Positions 58,801-64,000 of a DNA stretch of 64,000 nt are shown piece by piece. The DNA comes from Asterias amurensis (Eukaryota > Echinodermata > Asteroidea > Forcipulatida > Asteriidae). The position numbers and the translations under genes are program-made. The notes below the pieces were generated by a model. The model worked only from the letters and a program-made list of their open reading frames with translations. It was not told the DNA's origin and ran no database searches. Every line of letters starts with the position of its first letter. Position 1 is the first letter of the stretch. The stretch spans positions 16,493,349 through 16,557,348 of the forward strand of contig NC_092651.1 of assembly GCF_032118995.1 (NCBI RefSeq), in the 5' to 3' direction.

Positions 58801-61800
58801 AGAAGAATAACCGTGATCTAAGACTTGAAATCAAGTCTACCTTTAGGTTTTGTTGATGGTTCAGGGAAAAAACACCTGTTATACATTTAAGCTTGTCATG
58901 TACAATAAGAAGAATTGATAAACCGAATAAATGATTACATAGATTAAAAAAGAAGTCCCATTTTATATCAAATTTAGTGCGTTAACCAATAGTCATACAA
59001 ATTAATTTTCAAGCCGAGAAATTGTTTATAGCACATGTTTAATTGTTGCTTTAATAAAAAGCTTTATAGTACTAGCTCTATTCTGTGTAATCTTGCCAAA
59101 GCAGGCAATCCGATGTAAGTTTATTGGTGGGTCTTTGTCCGAAGTTGAAATAACATGTTAGTCTTGCTTAGAAAGAAAATAGTGTGCCATCCCTGTAGGC
59201 CTAATTAATGAAAACAATAATAATATGAAAAATGTATACATACCACTAACGGCAACATCCGCAATACTCCGGTCGCTACTCTCAGCCATGAAGCCAAGAG
59301 TAGAAAACACAACAAAGCCAGCCAGGATACTGGTGCCACAGTTACAGACCGACACAAGTATGGCATCCCTGAAATGAAAAGCGAGTTTTCCTTTTTGAAG
59401 TCACATCAAACAAAAGTATGGTATCACTGAAAGGACAACAAAGTTTTCTTTAAAAAGTTACATCAAAACAAAAGTATGGTTTCACTAAAAGGGACAAAAG
59501 ATTTTCTTTAAAAAGTTACATCAAAACAAAAGTATGGTATTCCTAAAACTAAAGGAAGTTTTCGATAAAAAAGTTACACCAAAACAAAAGTATGGTATCA
59601 CTGAAAGGACAAGAGATTTTCTTTTAAAAGTTACACCAAAACAAAAGTATGATATCACTGAAACGAAAAGGGAGTTTCTTTAAAAAAAAGTTACATCACA
59701 ATTCCAAACACAAGTATTATATCAAAAATGTCTTCACCTTTGGACGTTGTTATGAAACTTGTTGAAGCTGGCCATAGTAGTCAGAGACCCAAAGGAGATA
59801 CCCAGGGAGTAAAAGATCTGGTTGGCTGCATCTCTCCACGGCTGGAGGACGAGATATAGAAGAAAGAACACGTTCATTATTAAAGGAACATAACAGAATG
59901 AGGAAAAAGACTTGTCTAAGATTTACATAAAACTTGCACGATCTAATGATGATGACAGTAGAAAACATCCCCTGAAATATTGTGGTCTGAAATGTCATAT
60001 TTGATGAGAAAAAATCGATGAAATGCAAAATGTGAAATTGGTTTTTCACTATTTTCTAGTGACCCAGATGGTCGATTGATTTGTTAGCAAATTTTCACTA
60101 TTTGGGGTAAACTTGATGTTATTTTTAAAATGATAAAACTGTACTGTCATTCTTTATAAAATATTTTTGCGAGAGCAAAGTAAGAATTGGGTGCACAAAC
60201 CCAGCCCAAGGAGGGGATAGAAGTCTATATCCCTTGTTGCTCCAACCCGGCTGAAAAAGGGAAGGGATAGACTGTTTAAATCCTTTGCTGCTCAGTTACA
60301 ACAAGTGAAAAAGAGGAGGGGATTGTTATTTTGTTATCCCTTGAAACTCACACACGTTCGATAAATTGCTAACAAACGAGTGGAATTTATAAATTTTGAA
60401 AATATTAGCCTTGAAAAAATTGATTGATTTGTAAAAGAAAAATGTAAGTAATTCTTTAAGCAGTTTAAGAAATACCTTTGTAGAATAAAAATAGTCTTAC
60501 AATTTTTTATTTAAAAAAAATTATTATTCAAGTAAATCATGTAGATCCATGCAAACTACCTTGACATCTAAAAGGCGCTCAAACTTTGGTTCAATGTAGT
60601 ACTGGACTCCGCCACCTGCCCCTGGTAAAGTCGCACTCCTCACCAGTAAGATCAACAAGACAACATAGGGGAACACCGCAGTAAAATACACAACCTGGGT
60701 TTTAAATGAAAACATAAAAGGTTTCCAAGATCATTTTCAAGAAACAACAACAAATGTTTTACTTTCATGTATTGTGATAAAAGGATTTTGACTTTACAGC
60801 TGGAACTGTCGCTCAAATCCAATTTTAAGGCACGCAAATATTTATTATTGCTATTTTATTTGACCTTGACCAATAAAGTACTAAAACAAAAATGTTAAGC
60901 AGAAAATACTGCTTCGAAAATAATAACAATAAAGTGGAGCACCAGTTGGACAAAGTAAACTTTTGGTTGGTAACCAGTTTTTCGTTAAGCAAGATTTTTC
61001 TGTGCTTAGCACGTTTAAATGCTACCATGCTTTAGGAAATTGGACCATGAAAGTTTTACCCACTTTATTTACCAACGATTTTTAGACAGTCCTTTTTCAA
61101 AGTATTGCGTGTGCTCAGACCTACTGAGCATGTCATGCATGCTCAGAGCCGCCAAATGGACTGTTATGTCTGCTGCCACCAGCGCTCAAAAGTCTCATAT
61201 TGATTTACCTTTCCAGATGATTTAATCCCTTTACAGAGACACAGGAACACGATTAACCAAGCCAGGGCAAGACATCCAAGCAACTCTAATCGAATACTGC
61301 CCATGTTTCCGATTCCCTCTGTTAACTGATGCACATGACGGCTGTGAAGGAAACAGTATAATGATTTGGGGTTAAACAAAGAATATTGACTAGAAGGTGA
61401 TTTGAACCAACGACCTCCGGATCCAAATGCTGGCTCTCTACCAACCAAGTTATTTGGCCCTATGGTTTGGAAGTGTAAAACAGAAGCCATTTACTGGTCC
61501 CAATTTCATAGAGGTGCTAAGCACAGAGATTTGCTTAGCATGACATTTCATTCTTGATAAAAACAGGATTACCAACCAAATTTTCATTTTTTTTGCATAT
61601 TTTGTTTGCATATTGCTTGTTACTGGTATTCATCTATTGTTTGCTTGTCATGTGGAGATTTGGTTGGTAATCCTGTTTTTATGAAGGCAAAAATGTCATG
61701 CTAAGCAAATTTCTTGTACTTAGCAGCTCTATGAAATTGGGCCTTGCTGTGTAGCCCTGCTGTGTAGCCAAACAAATAGTTAGTGGCCCGACGTTGCGGT

Positions 61801-64000
61801 TCTAGCACTGGGCCCTTCTCATCCAAAGCAACAGTCTTTATTCTTTGAGAAAGACTCTGCTAGGGTTGAACCGTCAAGCCATTGACTATTTTTGGCACAA
61901 ACCAGTTTTTAAAGCCACTGTACACGTTTGGTAATTGTCAAAGACCAGTGTTCTCACTTGGTGTATCCCATCATAACCATAAAATAACAAGCCTGTGAAA
62001 ATTTGGGCTCAATTGGTCATCAAAGTTGCGAGAAAATGATGAAAGAAAAAACACCCTTGTTGGATGAATTTGTGTGCTTTCAGATAGGAATAAAAGACTT
62101 TAAGCTAGAAGTCTTTTATTATTTTAGTGAGAAATTACCTCTTTCTCAAAAACTACGTTACTTCAAAGGGAGTCGCTTCCTACAATATTTTATACTATCA
62201 ACAGCTCTCCAATGCTCATTACCAAGTAAGTTTTTAAGTTAATATTTGTTTTGAGTTATTACCAAACATGTACCTTCCCTTTTTAAACTATCTTTAAAAA
62301 GAAATTTGCTTACATTTTCCAGCGCCGTAATATTGAGAGAGCTACCACAACTTGCAACTTAAAGCCACTATCAGTCTTATACAATAGGGTACCGGAATAG
62401 GAATCGCATTGAATTGTGCTGCATTTTGACAAAAAAATGGAATCCCCAAATTTTTAAACCAGATCAAAAGGCTTCAGGAATTTTTCTCCATTATTTATGC
62501 AACTTTCTTGACCAATTGAGAAAAAATTTCCACATGTTATTGTAATGCATAATGTTGAGATACACCAAGTGAGGATACTGGACTCTGACAATTATCAAAA
62601 CTATACCCTGCCTTTAATTGAAAGTGAAATTAAACAAAATGAGAAAAATACATTTAAACCTACTGCCAATATTTGTTACTAGTTTTGTTGTTAAGTACCT
62701 AAGTGGCCTTTGACAATCACCAAAAGTACAACCCTGTCCTTTTATTCAAAGTGAAAAAGATTATTTTTTTTTTGGCCTACTGCCAATAGCTGCTTTTGTG
62801 ACAATTGCCAAAAGTACAACCCTGTACTGTGACAATTATCAAAAGTATACCCTGCTTTTAATTCAAGATGAACATACAAATTGAAAAAAAATATTTGTTT
62901 GACCTACTGCCAATATTCATGACTGGGTCTTGTTAAGTTAACTTTGACAATCACCAAAAGTACAACCCTGTTCTTCAATTGAAGATGAATAAACAAATTC
63001 AACAAAAAATATAATTTGATGTACTGCCAATATTCGTTACTAGGTGTGATTAAGTTAACTTTGACAGTCACCAAAAGTACAACCCTGTCCTGTAAGAAAA
63101 TAAGTGAATTGAAAAAATGAAATAAAAAAATGTTTGCGTACTGCCAATATTCGTCACTAGGTCTTGTTAAGTTAACAGTCTCCTCCTTTGTGTAGTTCAT
63201 TGAATCATTGAAGCAGTTTGCAGTGTTCCATTCATTATCACAGGTGGACCAAGGCAAGGGGCCTGTGGTACAGGAGCGAATCAGGTAATAGATCGCCCAC
63301 GCTATGATGACGTTGTAGTAGACGGCGACCAGAGCTGCAATTATGATCATACCTATGCCAACACCTGTTAGGGGTAACACAAAGAAGACAAGGTTTACAC
63401 CTTTGAACCGTGCCAGCAGGGCCCAATTTCACACAAATCCTTGCTTAGTAACATCAAATTACGGCAAAGACTCCACTCAATTGTTATGCTAAGTAAACAA
63501 CAGCTAAATACCAGTCACAAGCAATGTATATGGCTTGGAATTTTGGCCAATAACATGTGTAAAATAAGCAAGCTACTTTCGTGCTTAAGCAATTTTCTTG
63601 CTTAGGAAGCTCCATGAGATCTGGCCCAGGCCTGTAACCTGGGGCAGGTGCCTGGATTACAGCACCTCAGCAAGTAAGATTTTAAGGCAAGCTTCCCACC
63701 ATCATTATCTTCTTGTAAATCTGTGGACATTGTGTTTTGTGTCCTACAAAAATTACTGAAACCCTTTAAATGTCAGGGTTGTATTGTAACGTCCAGAATG
63801 GACACTTGCACACCTGTTAATTGAAAATCGTAACATATTCAAAAAAACAAAAAAACAAAACAAGACTCACCTGTGAACAAGGGACTGATCTTCCATACGG
63901 CAACAGCTCCCAAACTGGCAAACTGGCCAAATGCCATCTCCAAGTAGAAAAGAGGCAGCCCAGCAACGATTAACATGATGATATATGGAAAGAGGAAGGC
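52634..64000 (-). CDS. SLC6-family Na+/Cl- dependent amino-acid transporter, glycine/proline-transporter-like, 5' part outside window
   Basis: Eleven minus-strand exons (64000-63871, 63364-63142, 61341-61209, 60694-60560, 59841-59738, 59368-59244, 58556-58441, 57757-57626, 55808-55608, 54337-54158, 52888-52634) join in phase to 577 residues, TM2 to the stop. Hallmarks: TM2 [13 protein letters not shown]3 [15 protein letters not shown]5 [13 protein letters not shown]6 QIFYSLG, TM7 [20 protein letters not shown]8 [13 protein letters not shown] and GLDSMF, TM12 WAQAIGWAL. The chloride ligands known from SERT are all kept (Tyr in TM2, Ser in TM6, Asn and Ser in TM7), as is the Asp-Ser of the second sodium site. 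The second extracellular loop has the two conserved Cys and N-glycosylation sites NDS, NYT and NLT. It takes up a small amino acid or transmitter across the plasma membrane. Overall wording is nearest GlyT/ProT; the substrate is not certain. TM1 and the N-terminus are missing. Confidence 0.93.
52889..54157 (-). other. SLC6 last intron
   Basis: 1.27 kb, AT-rich, with a family 3 MITE at 53210-53455. No exon seen. Confidence 0.6.
53210..53455. mobile_element. Family 3 MITE (palindromic)
   Basis: 'gggaccaatttcataaagcc' to 'ctttgtgaaatgaggtcc', arms share 'aaaaacaggattaccaacc' and its complement, centre 'gcaaacaacagctgaatgcc'. Confidence 0.8.
54158..54337 (-). CDS. SLC6 exon with TM11 end and TM12
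   Basis: [20 protein letters not shown], then [20 protein letters not shown] and [13 protein letters not shown]; acceptor 'ccaaaacag', donor gtgagt. A second copy of its first 25 nt and acceptor lies 185 bp upstream. Confidence 0.9.
54313..54590 (-). repeat. Duplicated splice junction of the TM12 exon
   Basis: 54313-54403, which spans the exon start and its acceptor, recurs at 54498-54590 ('atacaaagctggcaacaac..tttgcctgtt..', 'gatgaaatagcagtagcctat'). The copy keeps an AG acceptor and would encode [10 protein letters not shown] in place of [10 protein letters not shown]. Confidence 0.85.
55027..55515. mobile_element. Family 3 MITE interrupted by AT-rich insert
   Basis: 'gggcccaatttcattaagc' at 55027 and 'ggctttatgatattgggccc' at 55515 are the ends. 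Between them is an (ATT)n tract and about 250 bp of 'aataaataa'-rich DNA. Confidence 0.6.
55608..55808 (-). CDS. SLC6 exon with TM10 and TM11
   Basis: [52 protein letters not shown]; donor gtaagt (55607-55602). 67 codons, phase 0. Confidence 0.92.
55905..56045 (-). mobile_element. tRNA-derived SINE
   Basis: The minus strand holds an A box (TAGTCTAGTTGG), a D-stem GTCT/AGAC and a B box in a perfect T arm (GTGGG TTCGAAT CCCAC). The anticodon stem is poor and acceptor pairing weak, so a SINE head rather than a working tRNA. Its tail 'ACTGAGTATACAGTGCTAA' recurs near 46.5 kb. Confidence 0.65.
56184..56425. mobile_element. Family 3 MITE (palindromic)
   Basis: 'gggcccaatttcatagaggt' to 'agctatatgaaatggggccc', arms with 'cttccttgataaaaaca' and its complement. 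Confidence 0.82.
57402..57526. mobile_element. Family 4 hairpin MITE
   Basis: 'ggaaagtttccttatggtgc' to 'gccatacggaaagttatcc', same AT-rich loop as the 48.8-kb copy; the right arm has a short deletion. Confidence 0.75.
57626..57757 (-). CDS. SLC6 exon with TM9
   Basis: [20 protein letters not shown].. to GIPMVTQ; acceptor 'gtcctag', donor gtgagg. 44 codons. Confidence 0.9.
57758..58440 (-). other. SLC6 intron between TM8 and TM9 exons
   Basis: Includes an A-run at 57766-57797, a fragment with 'ggcaagcgtctttcacgtgt' and a G-run near 57992. The retroposon end at 58330-58430 adjoins the TM8 exon donor. Confidence 0.5.
58330..58430 (+). mobile_element. L2/RTE-like retroposon 3' end
   Basis: 'gttaagcgctttgaggaatg' then 'attgcgctatataaatactg' and (ATT)n. 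It ends within 12 bp of the TM8 exon's donor side, orientation opposite to the gene. Confidence 0.75.
58441..58556 (-). CDS. SLC6 exon with TM8
   Basis: [20 protein letters not shown].. to LLGLDSM; acceptor 'tctctctag', donor gtaaaa. Confidence 0.9.
58637..58850. repeat. Foldback element in SLC6 intron
   Basis: Left arm 'ccacctttgggttagacttg', 'caagtctttgatcgtgg' and right arm 'ccgtgatctaagacttg', 'caagtctacctttagg' are imperfect complements. Centre has 'cagcgccctcttgt' and a 13-G run near 58771. Confidence 0.65.
59244..59368 (-). CDS. SLC6 exon with TM7
   Basis: [27 protein letters not shown]; acceptor 'catttcag', donor gtatgt. The neighbouring intron (59369-59737) is made of copies of this exon's first 17 nt plus its acceptor. 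Confidence 0.92.
59352..59730 (-). repeat. Array of copied TM7-exon acceptor, about 59-bp period, six to seven units
   Basis: 'acacaagtatggcatccctg' at the exon border is followed by units with 'acaaaagtatggtatcactg' at about 59408, 59467, 59526, 59584 and 59641, and a weak one at 59709. Each unit spans the exon's first 17 nt and the adjoining intron. The 369-bp intron consists almost only of this array. Confidence 0.9.
59738..59841 (-). CDS. SLC6 exon with TM6
   Basis: [27 protein letters not shown]; donor gtgaag. Includes the TM6 chloride-site Ser and the unwound substrate-site segment SLGIS. Confidence 0.92.
59842..60559 (-). other. SLC6 intron between TM5 and TM6 exons
   Basis: AT-rich. 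'aggaggggatag' and 'gggaagggatagac' words repeat at 60210-60320. No element recognised. Confidence 0.45.
60560..60694 (-). CDS. SLC6 exon with TM5
   Basis: [20 protein letters not shown].. to FERLLDVK; donor gtagtt. 45 codons, phase 0 to 0. Confidence 0.9.
60893..61048. mobile_element. Family 3 MITE relic
   Basis: 'aagcagaaaatactgcttc' and 'tttggttggtaaccagttttt' match family 3; right end 'catgctttaggaaattggacc'. Confidence 0.5.
61209..61341 (-). CDS. SLC6 exon with TM4
   Basis: Acceptor 'ccttcacag', then [20 protein letters not shown].. and KGIKSSGK at donor gtaaat. Phase 2 in, 0 out. Confidence 0.9.
61365..61450 (-). mobile_element. tRNA-derived SINE next to the TM4 exon
   Basis: The minus strand gives AACTTGGTTGGTAGAG (A box and D arm) and GTCGTTGGTTCAAATCACC (B box and T arm), then 'TTTGTTTAACCCC'. 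It ends about 25 nt before the TM4 exon acceptor, so branch site and pyrimidine tract may be SINE-derived. Confidence 0.65.
61498..61745. mobile_element. Family 3 MITE (palindromic)
   Basis: 'gtcccaatttcatagaggtg' to 'agctctatgaaattgggcc', arms with 'aaaaacaggattaccaacc' and complement. One of the best copies. Confidence 0.85.
61909..62287. mobile_element. Family 1 MITE
   Basis: 'TTAAAGCCACTGTACACG' to 'accaaacatgtaccttccc', inner palindrome 'aaagactttaagctagaagt'. Confidence 0.72.
62359..62617. mobile_element. Family 1 MITE, degraded; its right end is reused in the next array
   Basis: 'TTAAAGCCACTATCAG' at the left; right end 'ctgacaattatcaaaacta' then 'taccctgcctttaa'. The right end recurs at about 62708, 62830, 62942 and 63060. 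Confidence 0.65.
62618..63176 (-). repeat. Array of the copied TM3-exon 5' splice junction, about 117-bp period
   Basis: 'ctgccaatat', the last bases of the exon plus donor on the minus strand, starts at 62663, 62780, 62907, 63024 and 63141 (the real one). The copy unit is the last about 36 nt of the exon, the donor, about 45 nt of intron and the MITE end. All copies keep a GT at the donor (gtacat, gtaggt, gtaggc, gtaggt). The spacing of 117 keeps the frame, and the frame stays open through the two nearest copies (..[10 protein letters not shown].., ..[10 protein letters not shown]). Confidence 0.9.
63142..63364 (-). CDS. SLC6 exon with TM3 and extracellular loop 2
   Basis: Starts [19 protein letters not shown] after acceptor 'cctaacag'. 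It holds the loop cysteines ([12 protein letters not shown]) and ends RPSDEYW plus two bases at donor gtacgc (63141-63136). Phase agrees with the next exon's first base. The open frame continues past the donor through two intronic copies of the exon end. Confidence 0.88.
63417..63628. mobile_element. Family 3 MITE
   Basis: 'agggcccaatttcacacaaa' to 'agctccatgagatctggccc', with 'aaacaacagctaaataccag' in the centre. Confidence 0.7.
63629..63870 (-). other. SLC6 intron between TM2 and TM3 exons, remainder
   Basis: AT-rich; short A-run near 63841-63862; nothing else recognised. Confidence 0.5.
63871..64000 (-). CDS. SLC6 exon with TM2 (cut by window edge)
   Basis: Reads [31 protein letters not shown] and [11 protein letters not shown]; donor gtgagt at 63870-63865. 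Ends in phase 1. Confidence 0.92.

Overview
The window is animal nuclear DNA, AT-rich, with spliced genes, long introns and a very high load of decayed transposable elements. Two genes are well supported and both lie on the minus strand. Their proteins, the (ATT)n-tailed 'gcgctatataaat' retroposon ends, the many foldback MITEs and the Polinton/piggyBac/Ty3 mixture suggest a marine invertebrate deuterostome, most likely an echinoderm (sea-star-like). The species call is inference from repeat style, not proven.

Layout. 0.7-7.5 kb: a complete three-exon gene for a CFAP97/Hemingway-type cilia protein (517 residues). 7.5-12.5 kb: intergenic DNA with MITEs. 12.5-26 kb: a repeat-rich tract with a CR1/L2-type non-LTR 3' end, a MULE-type transposase fragment, several locally multiplied modules, an LTR-like unit (21.08-21.39 kb) and a 195/196-bp tandem array (22.1-24.4 kb). 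27-34.2 kb: piggyBac-like pieces, at least four broken pieces of Polinton/Maverick-type protein-primed DNA polymerase B, a Ty3-type RNase H piece, and a palindromic MITE inserted in one polymerase copy. 34.25-34.44 kb: a well conserved U2 snRNA gene (minus strand). 36.6-38.4 kb: degenerate tandem repeats. 39.6-44.7 kb: remains of an unclassified transposase-like element (motif DATGSILR) whose C-terminal module is present about six times. 45-52.6 kb: non-LTR remnants, MITEs, a perfect 35-bp hairpin, a long (CGAA)n microsatellite and a foldback carrying a THAP-like start. 52.6 kb to the right edge: eleven exons of an SLC6 sodium/chloride-dependent amino-acid transporter (glycine/proline-transporter-like), from TM2 to the stop; TM1 and the N-terminus lie beyond the window.

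Most unusual signal. Three exons of the SLC6 gene have had their own splice junction copied into the neighbouring intron: the 5' splice site of the TM3 exon (four extra copies at about 117 bp, fused to a MITE end, frame open through the nearest two), the 3' splice site of the TM7 exon (a 369-bp intron made almost wholly of about 59-bp copies), and the 3' splice site of the TM12 exon (one copy, 185 bp away). This could supply alternative splice sites and suggests that introns here grow by local tandem duplication. The same habit, fragments of coding modules multiplied in place and then decaying, is seen in the MULE/PHD-like, Polinton and DATGSILR regions.

Limits: no database search was possible; exon borders rest on GT/AG sites, phase agreement and family knowledge.
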